Source: Verrucomicrobia bacterium 12-59-8 (lineage in GTDB: Bacteria; Verrucomicrobiota; Verrucomicrobiae; Verrucomicrobiales; Verrucomicrobiaceae). Taken from it: a stretch of 56,074 bases of DNA. The notes under the pieces are model-generated. The model saw only the letters and a list, made by a program, of their open reading frames with translations, did not search any database and had not been told where the DNA came from. Shown here in pieces: positions 23,115 to 31,877 of the stretch (its first letter is position 1; each line of letters starts with the position of its first letter). The translations under genes were made by a program, and so were the position numbers. The DNA is taken from NCBI GenBank assembly GCA_002279765.1, contig NCCR01000051.1, positions 1-56,074 of the forward strand. Direction: 5' to 3'.

Positions 23115-24419
23115 ATGACCCCCGCCCCTTCCGACACGAGCATCTCCACTCTCGGCCCCTGTTTGATCCATTCACCCCTGCACCGCATTGGCGGGGTGGA
23201 GGCACCCTACAAAACGGACGCGGTGGACCGTATCCTTTACCACAGTCATTTGCTCGAAGACGGGCGGGATGTGTCAACGCCCAGCTACGAAGAGGCGGGA
23301 CCTCGGGAGATGATCTATTTTGACCCGGCCAAGACCACGGTCGGCATCGTTACCTGCGGTGGTCTTTGCCCGGGCTTGAACGACATCATCCGGGGCATCG
23401 TGAACCGCTGCCATCAGCAGTATGGCGTCGCACGCGTGTATGGCTTCCGCTATGGCTACGAGGGGCTGGTGCAGCGCTTTGGCCACACGCCCCTGCTGCT
23501 AAAACCCACCTCCGTGGAGCAGGCGCACCACTTTGGCGGCACCCTGCTGGGCAGCTCGCGCGGCAAGCAGGACATCGGCGAGATGGTGGACACGCTGGAG
23601 GACATGAAGGTCGATATTCTCTTCGTGATCGGTGGTGACGGCACGCTGCGCGGTGCGGCAGAGATCGTGAAGGAAATCGATCGTCGTGGACTAAAGAAGG
23701 CGGTCGTCGGCATTCCCAAGACCATCGATAATGACATCCGGCATCTGGACAAGAGCTTCGGTTTTGAAACGGCCTTCGATGCCGCCGTCCAGGCGGTGAA
23801 ATGCGCGTATGTCGAGGCTACCGGCGCGGTGAACGGGGTTGGCCTGGTGAAACTCATGGGACGTGATTCAGGCTTCATCGCGTGCTATGCCGCGCTGGCG
23901 GGCAGCAATGTGGACTTTGTGCTGATTCCCGAGGTGAACTTTGAACTGAACGGCGAAGCTGGCTTTCTGGAATTTCTGCGGCAACGGCTGAGCAAACGTG
24001 GCAGTGCCGTGATCGTGGTGGCGGAAGGTGCGGGACAGCACCTCATGCAAACAAGCGATGACACCGATGCCAGCGGCAACAAACGCTACGGTGACATCGG
24101 CCCATTCCTAAAAGACCGCATCAATGCCTTCTTCAAAGAACGAAAGACCGAGGTGAACCTCAAGTACATCGACCCAAGCTACATCGTGCGCAGCGTTCCG
24201 GCCAATGCGCAGGACAACGTTTACTGCTCACGTCTGGCCCAAAACGCCGTGCATGCGGCGATGGCGGGCAAGACGAACATGCTGGTGGGCCGCTGGCACA
24301 ATTCCTATGTTCATCTGCCACTGGAGCTTGTCATCCACGGCCGCCGCAAAGTCGATCCTACCCAGGAACTCTGGCACAGCGTGCTCGAATGTACGGGGCA
24401 GCCGATGGTGATGAAGTGA
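23115..24419 (+). CDS. pfkA: ATP-dependent 6-phosphofructokinase, plant/trypanosome-like type
   Basis: A 434-residue enzyme, longer than the 320-residue bacterial PfkA. Motifs in order: GIVTCGGLCPGLNDIIRGIV (ATP loop), RYGYEGL, LGSSRGKQD, FVIGGDGTLRGAAEIVKEID, GIPKTIDNDIRHLDKSFGFE, and KLMGRDSGFIACYAALA. The Gly in GGDGT favours ATP over pyrophosphate (PPi enzymes have GGDD), whereas PKTIDND is the PPi-lineage type motif; the combination is typical of the plant/trypanosomatid-like PFK clade. It phosphorylates fructose 6-phosphate in glycolysis. Transcribed divergently from eda across a 132-bp gap. Confidence 0.93.
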   Translation: MTPAPSDTSISTLGPCLIHSPLHRIGGVEAPYKTDAVDRILYHSHLLEDGRDVSTPSYEEAGPREMIYFDPAKTTVGIVTCGGLCPGLNDIIRGIVNRCHQQYGVARVYGFRYGYEGLVQRFGHTPLLLKPTSVEQAHHFGGTLLGSSRGKQDIGEMVDTLEDMKVDILFVIGGDGTLRGAAEIVKEIDRRGLKKAVVGIPKTIDNDIRHLDKSFGFETAFDAAVQAVKCAYVEATGAVNGVGLVKLMGRDSGFIACYAALAGSNVDFVLIPEVNFELNGEAGFLEFLRQRLSKRGSAVIVVAEGAGQHLMQTSDDTDASGNKRYGDIGPFLKDRINAFFKERKTEVNLKYIDPSYIVRSVPANAQDNVYCSRLAQNAVHAAMAGKTNMLVGRWHNSYVHLPLELVIHGRRKVDPTQELWHSVLECTGQPMVMK

Positions 24420-24422
24420 CGG

Positions 24423-26345
24423 CTACTTTTGCAGCTGCTGCATCGCCTTGGCGTAGCGTTTGCCGAACTCGCGCAACGAAGGCGTGTCGAAATGAACGCC
24501 ATCGCCTTTGTGCTTGAGACCGGTGGCGTCCACGACGGCAGTATTGGGCACTGATTGCGGGATGGCGGCGAGCTGTTCATCCACCACATGCCAAAAGCTG
24601 GGCTTGCCTTCCTTGGTGGTGGGAGAAAGAAATTCCCCCAGTTTGCCCGCGACAAAGGGCAGATCGCCTGCGCCGAGATCGGCGCGCAGATCGGTGATCA
24701 TGTGGCTCAACCTTGCGCCATAGCTGCGGGCGGTTTCTTCCTTGCCGGAATCTCCCTCGCCTTGATGCCAGAGAATGCCTTTGAGGGTGCCATCCTTCAT
24801 CGCGAGGCGGGCACGCACGAGCGCCTGCTCATACAGATCTCCGCCCTTCAGCCACCGTTGGAGCGGTGTCCCACCGACAGCACAGGGAATCACTCCCACC
24901 GTGATCTCCTTGTCCGCATCCGCCATCGCACGCGCGAAACTAGTGCCCAGGCCGACCCCAGCGACGGCAGGTTTGTCGGTGTGCAGCGGATCGACGCCCG
25001 GTGCCCAGGCATTGCGCTGGGAGAATTTCAGCAGGTTCCGTCTCGAGACACTTTGCGTGTCATCCATGAACCCGCGTCCGGCCATGTTTGACTGGCCGAT
25101 GAGCAGGTAGAGATGAAACATATCTTTCTTTGGCATGCTGGCGGCCACTTTTTCTTCGTCACGCAGATCTGTATGATTGCCATACGCAGAACATTGGTTT
25201 GTCACGATCTTCGTCCGAGCATCCTTCGACACGATCTTGCCCGCACGGATGTCTTCCTCGTGCAAGACCGTGAGCATCACGGACTTCTCGGTCTGCATGT
25301 AGCGACCAAAATCATAGGTGATGAAGATGCGGCCATCCGGGGCCTGCATGGCATCGGGGTACGAAACGCGGTTGCGCTCATCGAGCAGCAGTTTGTGCGG
25401 CCAGGTGCGGCCTTCGTCATCTGAGAGCCAGGCGGTGATCTGAGCCCGCCCGTAGCCGCCTGTTTTGTTCGGCGGTGCATCGTGATACACGAGCATGAAT
25501 GCGCCTGATGCCAGTTTGCGCATGCAGGCCCGGGTGGAGGGGCCTTTTTCAAAGCCGGGCATGGGCTTCACAGCAGACCAAGTGCTACCGCCATCGGCGG
25601 AGGTGCTTTCAACCAGACCCACCAGGGTGCGAATGACCATCCACAGACTGCCGTCTTTGCGCTGGGCGATGGTGGCCTCGCTAAAGTTGAGCAATTCCTT
25701 GGGCACATGGGTGCCGCCCAGCCATTTCCATGATGAGCCCTCGTCGGTGGAGATCACCGTACCCGTTTCATTGCCCGCCATCGCATCGCTCCACTCGGGT
25801 TTGCCATTAACAAAGAAAGGAGCCACCCACGCGCCGTCGTTGCGGATGATGGGCTTGCCAAACAGAATGCCGTCTGTCACGACTACGAATGGGTCTGACC
25901 ATTTCGGCGTCGCGTTGCCGGGGTCGTCGGTGCGAATTGCAAAAGTGGCTCGGAAGGTCGGCGAGGTGTCAGTTTTCTGCGTGAACTGCGCGTAGAAGAT
26001 CCACAGCCGGCCTTTGGGGTCGATCCACGGCAGCGGATCGCCAATGCGCGTGCCCTCGGGGCCTTGAATCGCCATGGGTTTGGACCATTTCGCTCCTACG
26101 TCAGCACAGGTCGCCACCATGGCATAGTTACCAATGGCTCCTTCACCAATGTCCCCGGTGTACCATGTGGACCACAGGCGGCCATTGCCTGCTCTTTCGA
26201 TGCCGGGGATACCCTGCCAGGAGCGCTTGGTGTCATCGTATTCAGCACCTGGACTGGTGATGACTTTCGCGATGGGAAAATCCACAGCGGTCAAAGGGTA
26301 TGCGAGGCTCAGGAACGAGAGGAGAGCAAAGAATCGTAGGTGCAT
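24423..26345 (-). CDS. Fusion of sialidase-like propeller with SASA-family carbohydrate esterase
   Basis: A 640-residue secreted protein (signal MHLRFFALLSFLSLAYPLTA). Residues about 30-400 are a BNR propeller: KRSWQGIPGIERAGNGRLWS, Asp boxes STDEGSSWKWLG, SADGGSTWSAV and SDDEGRTWPHK. Residues about 410-640 are a SASA esterase (PF03629): LYLLIGQSNMAGRGFMDD (nucleophile Ser in GQSN), VIPCAVGGTPLQRWLKGG, ILWHQGEGDSGKEETA, and a final GDGVHFDTPSLREFGKRYA with the Asp-His pair. One chain therefore combines glycan cleavage with O-deacetylation. Last gene of the operon starting at 30305. Ends 4 bp from the pfkA stop, convergent. Confidence 0.87.
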   Translation of the reverse strand: MHLRFFALLSFLSLAYPLTAVDFPIAKVITSPGAEYDDTKRSWQGIPGIERAGNGRLWSTWYTGDIGEGAIGNYAMVATCADVGAKWSKPMAIQGPEGTRIGDPLPWIDPKGRLWIFYAQFTQKTDTSPTFRATFAIRTDDPGNATPKWSDPFVVVTDGILFGKPIIRNDGAWVAPFFVNGKPEWSDAMAGNETGTVISTDEGSSWKWLGGTHVPKELLNFSEATIAQRKDGSLWMVIRTLVGLVESTSADGGSTWSAVKPMPGFEKGPSTRACMRKLASGAFMLVYHDAPPNKTGGYGRAQITAWLSDDEGRTWPHKLLLDERNRVSYPDAMQAPDGRIFITYDFGRYMQTEKSVMLTVLHEEDIRAGKIVSKDARTKIVTNQCSAYGNHTDLRDEEKVAASMPKKDMFHLYLLIGQSNMAGRGFMDDTQSVSRRNLLKFSQRNAWAPGVDPLHTDKPAVAGVGLGTSFARAMADADKEITVGVIPCAVGGTPLQRWLKGGDLYEQALVRARLAMKDGTLKGILWHQGEGDSGKEETARSYGARLSHMITDLRADLGAGDLPFVAGKLGEFLSPTTKEGKPSFWHVVDEQLAAIPQSVPNTAVVDATGLKHKGDGVHFDTPSLREFGKRYAKAMQQLQK

Positions 26346-26363
26346 GAGTGGGATAAAGCGGAG

Positions 26364-27917
26364 TCACTTGCTACTGCCTGCGGGCGCTTCATCAGCCCCT
26401 GCGTCAGGAGCTTTGCCTTTGAAATAGCCCGGTTTGCAGCCGGGCAGAGGCTTGCCATTGAAGTAGGTGGACAAATCCATCCCTGCGTCCACGGCATCCT
26501 TCGCCTGGTCCGTGGTGACGTTGTGGGATTCGGTGAAATCACGCGGCGGCGTGCCCTTGCGCTGATTGAAGAAGCCATCCTTTACATGCAGCGCGAGGTT
26601 GTTGAGGAACTGCCACTTGGGCGTGGTGAAGTCACGCTGGGCATTGAACGAAGAGTATAGGACCGCTGCATCATCACCGCCTTCGATGGTGTTGTGGTAG
26701 ATGTAGCCTTCGGCGGGGGAGGAATCCATGCTGAACCAGATGTTGAACGGCGTGCCGTCGATGAGGTGATTGTGATGAATGAAGACGGGACCGATGCGTG
26801 GCAGCTTGAAGCGCAGGCCACCGTGCGTATGGCGCAGCGTGTTGTGATGCACGTTCACGTCGATGCAGCCCACGCCGAGTTCGATGCCGGAGTCGCGTGT
26901 GTTTTCGATGACGTTCTCCGCGATCTCGGTATCGCGTCCGTGATTCGGATTTGTCAGCGGTTTGTCGAGTGACTCGGCGCTGGAATCACCGAGGCAGATG
27001 CCATCAAAGACGCGGTCCAGATGATTGCGCAGAATGTGGTTGCCCGCGCCCGCGTGGATGATCTCGATGCCCACGCGGTCGTATTTACCCACGTCCTTGT
27101 GAATGCGCCAGATCTCGTAGTTCTCGCGGCGGTTTTCACTCGTGGCCCGCCATTCTTCAAAGGCACCGCGTGTGATGTCGCAGTCTTCCACCGTGCAGTT
27201 CGAAGCGCCGCTTCGGATCATAACACCCGAGCCTTCGTATGAGGTGACTTTGCAGCGTCGAATGATGCAGTTCTTCGCGCCTTCTGTCAGCGTGATGGCC
27301 TCGGCGCCCCCACGCAATGTCAGGCCTTCCACCACCACGCCCGCAGCGGCGATGTCGATCAGCGGTTTGTCTGACATCACGGCGGTCAGTGTCGCCTTGT
27401 CAGGCTTAGCACCGTCTTCGAGCCGCAGATAGATTTTTTTCTCCTTGGGGTGATACATCCACAGTGCGCGGATGTGTTTGAAGCCACCCAAGGGAGCGCC
27501 CTTGGCCAGCAAGGTCTGCCAGTGCCAGTCGCCGCTCTTTTGCGCACGATCATAACGGATTTCCGCGATGAACCGGTCATCGACGAGCAGACCTTCGGGG
27601 CGATTTTTCGAGTCTGTGACGAACACTTTATCCAAACCTTCGGCTGATGACCATTCGGCTTTGAGCGGTGTCGCTCCGTCCAAGATTGCGCCTGCTTCGC
27701 CACGCAGGGTGAGCTGCTTTTCGAGATGAATGCGCTCTTGGTAAACGCCCGGCGTAAGCACCAGAGTGTCGCCAGCATTCGCCGAGGCGATGGCTTTCGA
27801 AATGGGCTGGTCAGATGTGCCGGGTTTGACGATGATTTCAGCAGCGCCTGCTGCATGGGGAAGGCCAAGGGCGCAAAGGACAAGGACAAGGACGGTGACG
27901 CGCGGAAGAGGTGTCAT
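26364..27917 (-). CDS. Secreted right-handed parallel beta-helix protein
   Basis: A 517-residue protein with signal MTPLPRVTVLVLVLCALGLP, then DQPISKAIASANAGDTLVLT, the start of a DUF1565/NosD-like beta-helix. Repeating strand turns include GAKNCIIRRCKVTSYEGSGV, GASNCTVEDCDITRG, NHILRNHLDRVFDGICLGDS and NHLIDGTPFNIWFSMD. Proteins with this fold bind or cleave polysaccharides (lyases, polygalacturonases, epimerases), but I see no diagnostic catalytic set. The tail GADEAPAGSSK is low complexity. It lies between two sialidase-like genes in the same operon (19 and 58 bp spacing) and likely works on the same glycan. Confidence 0.82.
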   Translation of the reverse strand: MTPLPRVTVLVLVLCALGLPHAAGAAEIIVKPGTSDQPISKAIASANAGDTLVLTPGVYQERIHLEKQLTLRGEAGAILDGATPLKAEWSSAEGLDKVFVTDSKNRPEGLLVDDRFIAEIRYDRAQKSGDWHWQTLLAKGAPLGGFKHIRALWMYHPKEKKIYLRLEDGAKPDKATLTAVMSDKPLIDIAAAGVVVEGLTLRGGAEAITLTEGAKNCIIRRCKVTSYEGSGVMIRSGASNCTVEDCDITRGAFEEWRATSENRRENYEIWRIHKDVGKYDRVGIEIIHAGAGNHILRNHLDRVFDGICLGDSSAESLDKPLTNPNHGRDTEIAENVIENTRDSGIELGVGCIDVNVHHNTLRHTHGGLRFKLPRIGPVFIHHNHLIDGTPFNIWFSMDSSPAEGYIYHNTIEGGDDAAVLYSSFNAQRDFTTPKWQFLNNLALHVKDGFFNQRKGTPPRDFTESHNVTTDQAKDAVDAGMDLSTYFNGKPLPGCKPGYFKGKAPDAGADEAPAGSSK

Positions 27918-27974
27918 GGAGGGTGCTGCAATACGTTTGGCCTTGGAACCGCCTCGCAGCACTTTGTATTTTGG

Positions 27975-30305
27975 CTATTTCACCGGCGGCAGCTTGGCGC
28001 TGTAGTGCATGGCGCGATGACGGTTGTCATCAAAGGCAAAATGCAGCCACTGGCCGTCTTTGCTGACGAAGCCGTCGGGGTAGTTCATGCGGCCTTTGGG
28101 ACCATCGACGGATTCCTGCTGAAGGACGCGCTGGTAAGGCCAGGTCTTCATGCCGTCAAAACTGATCCACAACGCCATGGGGCTGCGGTGCTTGCTGTTG
28201 GGATTGTGCAAGATGGCCAAGCGGTCGCCACCCAGATTGTAGAGTGTGGTTTTGCTGCCGGGATTGGGGATCTGGGTGAGGGAGGCAAACTCGGGCCAGG
28301 TCTTGCCGCCGTCTTTGCTTTCGGCTTTGTAGAGCATGCCGCCGAGGCCGTCGGCGCGGATGACCATGGTGATGCGGCCATCGGGATGCTCAAAGAGATC
28401 GTTCTCAGCCCAGCCGAAGTAGCGGCTGTTGGGGGTGAGGCGGATGTTGCCGTGCTCGCTCCAGGTTTTGCCGCCGTCGCTGCTGATGAGGACGCCGTTG
28501 CGCGGATTGGTGAAGGCGCGATCCAGAGGGGCTTTGTCCTTCTCGTCATCAGGGCCGATGTAATGCTGGAAGGGAAGCATGATGCGGCCGTCTTTGCAGA
28601 CGATGTGCTTGCGGATGAAGGTGCGCTCTTTGAGTCGGCCGGGAACTTCGATGGGCTTGCTCCAAGTTTTGAAGGAGTCGTCGCTGGTGAGATACCAGGA
28701 GCGCCAGTCATTGGCCCAGTGCTTGGAATGGGTGGAGAAGAACAATGTGCTGCGCTGGCCGAGGATCATGAGCTCTGTCGGCCCTTGCCCGATGGTTTTG
28801 CCCTCGCGAGGGAAGCCGACATCAAACGCCTCCAGCGGCGTCCACGTCTTGCCCAGGTCATGGCTGCGGGTGACGCCGGTGTAGTTCAGCGGGCTGGGTT
28901 CGGTATCGCCACCGGCGAGGATAAAGAGAATCCATGAGCCATCGGGCAACTCACGCAGCGTGGTGTCGCAGACCATCTTGTTGGGGGTGATGCCGTCATA
29001 CGGGATGCTCTTGAAGTCCTGCTTGGCATCCTCAATGGCCTGCGCGGCCCAGGTGGGATCTGGTGTGATGGATTTCGGCAGCTTGGGCGCGTGCGCTTTG
29101 TTGACGACGGTCTTGCCGACCTTAGAGCGGCGTTTGATCTCCTCTGGATCCATTGTCAGCTTGCCGATCTCCGCCTGCATTTCGATGTCTGCCTCGGTGA
29201 ACTTCACATGCAGGATCTCTGCATCGGAGTGTCGGTTCCAATCATAGAGGATGTGAATGTCACCATTCGGCGCCTGGAATCCATCGGGGTAAGAGACTTC
29301 AGCGCGATCATCAATGAGAAAGCCCTTGCCCCAAGTCTTGCCGTCGTCGTCAGACAGGAATGCCTTCAGGTTGGAGCGGCGTGGCAGGCGCGCATTGACG
29401 GGGCCGTTCTTCACCAGGATGAGCTTGCCCGAAGCAAGGCGGCGGATGAAGAAACGCGCGCTGGGGTTCTGAATCGAAGATGGCTGCGGCTCGCTCCATG
29501 TCGCGCCTTTGTCGGCGGAGGTGCTTTCGCTGATGCCGTCCTTCGTGCGGGCGAGCATCCACAGGCTGCCGTCTTTGCGCTCGACGATCATGTGCTCATC
29601 GAAGTCCGTGCGTGGAAATGCCACGCCGCCACGGCGGTTCCACGTCTTGCCTTGATCGGTGCTGGCGAAGACATTCGCCATGCGAATCACATCGAGATCT
29701 TTGTGTGCTTCCTTGTCCACACCAGGGCCATGCATGCGGTCGCGTGTCCACAACGAGACCGGCAGCAGCCAGTCGCCATTGCTGAGCACGGTGGGCTTAT
29801 TCAGCGTGCAGCCGTCGGCAAAACGCACGGGAGCGGTCCATTGCGGCTCGGCGGCATCGGGATCATCACAGCGGATGTACCAGTCGCCGCAGCGGCCGTC
29901 GAAGTAGCCGAGGCTTTGATCAAAGAAGCACCACAGGCGGCCCAGCGGATCGGTCCACAGATTGCCCACGAGGGCGCGGCGCTCATACTTCACGCCGTTG
30001 ACTTCGCCATCCTGTGGATCGATCACGACGCGCGGCTTTGACCATGATTTGCCATCGTCCTCGCTCGTCGCGAGCATGAAGAAGCCATTCGGTGAATCAC
30101 CGTTGCCGACCCATGCGGCCCAGAGGCGGCCCTTCGGCGTGCGGTCGATTCCGATGATCATGTTGCCTGGACGTTTTTCGGCGTCGTACTCAGGGCCGGG
30201 CTGCGTGTTGATCACGGGTGGCTCAAGCGCAAGGTCAAGCAGGGCTTTGTCCTGGGCAAGGGCTTGCACAGCGAACAGAGAGAGAAGCAGGAGCGTGTGT
30301 TTCAT
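27975..30305 (-). CDS. Large secreted sialidase-like protein, double propeller
   Basis: A 776-residue protein with signal MKHTLLLLSLFAVQALAQ. It has the densest Asp-box set of the window: SEDDGKSWSKP, STDQGKTWNRRG, SADKGATWSEP and SDDDGKTWGKG in the first half, and SHDLGKTWTPL, TSDDSFKTWSK, SSDGGKTWSEHG and ESKDGGKTWPEF in the second half. The N-terminal RPGNMIIGIDRTPKGRLWA matches the other sialidase-like genes here. PNPGSKTTLYNLGGDRLAIL is in the second propeller. The two halves look like duplicated BNR units. Substrate unproven. First gene of the 30305-24423 operon, preceded by the shared motif near 30370. Confidence 0.88.
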   Translation of the reverse strand: MKHTLLLLSLFAVQALAQDKALLDLALEPPVINTQPGPEYDAEKRPGNMIIGIDRTPKGRLWAAWVGNGDSPNGFFMLATSEDDGKSWSKPRVVIDPQDGEVNGVKYERRALVGNLWTDPLGRLWCFFDQSLGYFDGRCGDWYIRCDDPDAAEPQWTAPVRFADGCTLNKPTVLSNGDWLLPVSLWTRDRMHGPGVDKEAHKDLDVIRMANVFASTDQGKTWNRRGGVAFPRTDFDEHMIVERKDGSLWMLARTKDGISESTSADKGATWSEPQPSSIQNPSARFFIRRLASGKLILVKNGPVNARLPRRSNLKAFLSDDDGKTWGKGFLIDDRAEVSYPDGFQAPNGDIHILYDWNRHSDAEILHVKFTEADIEMQAEIGKLTMDPEEIKRRSKVGKTVVNKAHAPKLPKSITPDPTWAAQAIEDAKQDFKSIPYDGITPNKMVCDTTLRELPDGSWILFILAGGDTEPSPLNYTGVTRSHDLGKTWTPLEAFDVGFPREGKTIGQGPTELMILGQRSTLFFSTHSKHWANDWRSWYLTSDDSFKTWSKPIEVPGRLKERTFIRKHIVCKDGRIMLPFQHYIGPDDEKDKAPLDRAFTNPRNGVLISSDGGKTWSEHGNIRLTPNSRYFGWAENDLFEHPDGRITMVIRADGLGGMLYKAESKDGGKTWPEFASLTQIPNPGSKTTLYNLGGDRLAILHNPNSKHRSPMALWISFDGMKTWPYQRVLQQESVDGPKGRMNYPDGFVSKDGQWLHFAFDDNRHRAMHYSAKLPPVK

Positions 30306-30365
30306 GATTGGTTGTGGAAGGAAAACGCTACAGGATGCCGCATTCATGGCATGGAGGGATAATTC

Positions 30366-30390
30366 CGAGTGTTATGTTACCACCAACTGC
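30366..30390 (-). promoter_or_regulatory. Sialidase-operon motif, copy 2
   Basis: Minus-strand GTTGGTGGTAACATAACACT lies about 65-85 bp upstream of the 30305 sialidase start. It matches copy 1 at 16823-16845 in 16 of 17 positions of GGTGGTAWCATAACACT, and both are followed 12 bases later by TCCATG. The second sequence differs from copy 1 mainly by one G deletion at the left end. Confidence 0.5.
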
Positions 30391-30401
30391 TTAAAAATGC
30401 T

Positions 30402-31517
30402 CTACCTAGCCGGATAGCTTTGCTGGTCGAGCACCTGCCCGGCAAGACTCTTGATTTCTATCTGCATAGGTGACTTGGGTTTGAAGGTCAGCAGCACGTA
30501 GCTGGGCTCACTGGCGAAGAAGGCGGACTTGGGGTCAGGATAGCGGTCGCCATCGCCTTTGAGCGCGGTGTTGTAATACGGGAAGCCATCCACCATGGCG
30601 CGTTCGGCAAAATAACCGAAGTCGGTGATGACTGTGGAGCCCTGCTGAAACAGCCGCCCCCATTCGCCTTTCAACTGGTCGCGCATCGTGGCGTTGCGTT
30701 CGTTTTGGATGGAAATGGTGTGGCCTGCGCGTGGAGGCTGCATCTGCTGGCGACACCACGCGAGCTGTAGGGATGCGGCGTCAAAGGAATGACCCGTCTG
30801 CCACGTCGTGCCCATGTCCTGAATGTGTTCGAGATCCAGCGCAATAAAGCGTGCATCGAATTCAGGAAACGCGAGCGTCCAATTCCATTCATTGCCGGGC
30901 AGCGCGAAGAATTCGCGATAGGCCGTGGCCTCAACGTCATACACAGCCTCGGACGGCGGCTTGGGACCTCGCGAACGGATTTCGCGATCGTGATTGCCCA
31001 GGACTGGCATGAAGGGAGTGCTGCGAAACAGCACTGGCTGAGAATCGATCAGTGCGCTGAAAGCCTCCATGCCTTCGCGACCCCTTTGATGCAGGCTGCC
31101 GACATTGTCCCCCGACGTCATCAGCACATGCACATCATCTTGGATCAAAGAGGCAAGATCCATCTGCGCGAAACCCCAGTCCCCGACCACGGCGATGCGC
31201 AGCTCTTTGGCAGGCATGCCTTTGAACGTGTAAACAGCAGACGATTCAGCCCCAGAGCGCACCTGGTAATGATACGTCACAGTGTTCTCAGGAATCGGAA
31301 TCTCGACGTGATGCAGCTTGACCTGCTCCGCCTTGGCAGCCTTTCCACCCAGCGCTGAGCTCGTCCCAATGGACACCTCCGAGTCTCCCGGCTGTGCGGT
31401 TTCCCAATTCACCGTGAGGTGCGTCGGCTTCTCTCGCTGAAAACTCAGCCAGATGCGCTGAATGGTAGCCGCTTTCACAGTGGAACAGAGCAGCAGGAAT
31501 AGAAGAAAGCGCGTCAT
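30402..31517 (-). CDS. Purple-acid-phosphatase-like metallophosphoesterase, probably missing part of its active site
   Basis: A 371-residue secreted protein (signal MTRFLLFLLLCSTVKA). It has an N-terminal FN3-like domain (RIWLSFQREKPTHLTVNWET), then RIAVVGDWGFAQMDL, LMTSGDNVGSLHQ and MPVLGNHDREIRS, the first three metal-binding blocks of calcineurin-like phosphoesterases. The downstream blocks are altered. The usual HHPP region reads QPPRAGHTISIQN, and the usual GHDHxYER block reads TVITDFGYFAER. At least two metal ligands therefore seem lost. The ATG at 31517 starts the signal peptide. It may be a catalytically weakened or binding protein. The stop is 96 bp upstream of the 30305 sialidase start. 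Confidence 0.75.
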   Translation of the reverse strand: MTRFLLFLLLCSTVKAATIQRIWLSFQREKPTHLTVNWETAQPGDSEVSIGTSSALGGKAAKAEQVKLHHVEIPIPENTVTYHYQVRSGAESSAVYTFKGMPAKELRIAVVGDWGFAQMDLASLIQDDVHVLMTSGDNVGSLHQRGREGMEAFSALIDSQPVLFRSTPFMPVLGNHDREIRSRGPKPPSEAVYDVEATAYREFFALPGNEWNWTLAFPEFDARFIALDLEHIQDMGTTWQTGHSFDAASLQLAWCRQQMQPPRAGHTISIQNERNATMRDQLKGEWGRLFQQGSTVITDFGYFAERAMVDGFPYYNTALKGDGDRYPDPKSAFFASEPSYVLLTFKPKSPMQIEIKSLAGQVLDQQSYPAR

Positions 31518-31583
31518 GAATGTAGGGCTAAACAAACGCATGCCATGCATGGATTTCTCCAAAGAAGACAAGCGATACAGCCC

Positions 31584-31612
31584 TTGATCATGCACGCATC
31601 TCAGGATAGCAT
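31584..31612 (+). promoter_or_regulatory. Sigma-70-like promoter ahead of orphan terminator
   Basis: TTGATC (31584-31589) and TAGCAT (31607-31612) are separated by 17 bp and point rightwards. No gene follows on the plus strand before the terminator at 31805-31842, so the expected product is a short RNA of about 220 nt. The -10 matches only 4 of 6 consensus positions. Confidence 0.3.
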
Positions 31613-31618
31613 TTGGAC

Positions 31619-31842
31619 ATCTTTGCCCGGCGTTTTGTCGAGGCCTGCTCTTTGAAAAATTTCCTGCGGTGTTCGTTTTCGAGCTTTGTGGCCCGGCCCG
31701 ATTCATCAACTGCGGGGGCTACGCGCTGAAGTGACATGTCATGCCTTCACTGGAAGACAGAGCTTCATCACGCGGGTTTGTATTCGGACGGCACAGGCGG
31801 GTTTGAAAGCGTCCCGGCTCCGCCCGGGGCGCTTTCTTTTTT
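31619..31842 (+). ncRNA. Possible small RNA ending at a strong intrinsic terminator
   Basis: This stretch has no convincing ORF, with a possible promoter on its left and a terminator on its right. Inside it is a perfect palindrome TGACATGTCA (31732-31741) flanked by TGAAG...CTTCA, giving a larger hairpin. A 21-codon frame (31741-31806, starting MPSLEDRASSRGFVFGRH) stops at the foot of the terminator but has no good ribosome-binding site. No Rfam family was recognised. Could equally be the tail of read-through transcription or an old gene remnant. Confidence 0.3.
31805..31842 (+). terminator. Rho-independent terminator on the plus strand with no cognate gene
   Basis: GAAAGCGTCCCGG pairs with CCCGGGGCGCTTTC through a six-base loop (one G-T wobble) and is followed by a run of T. 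It is the clearest intrinsic terminator in the window. The flanking genes (phosphoesterase and deacetylase) are both on the minus strand, so it cannot be theirs. Confidence 0.7.
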
Positions 31843-31877
31843 CAGAACGTGAGGCAGGCAGCGCCTGCTCCACGTCA

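Noticed and set aside
23115..24419. Pyrophosphate-dependent phosphofructokinase
   Set aside because: The GGDGT motif has Gly where PPi enzymes have Asp, so ATP use is more likely despite the PKTIDND motif.
27726..28937. Plus-strand 403-codon open frame
   Set aside because: It is antisense to the beta-helix and sialidase genes, which have clear signal peptides and motifs; composition is that of a shadow frame.
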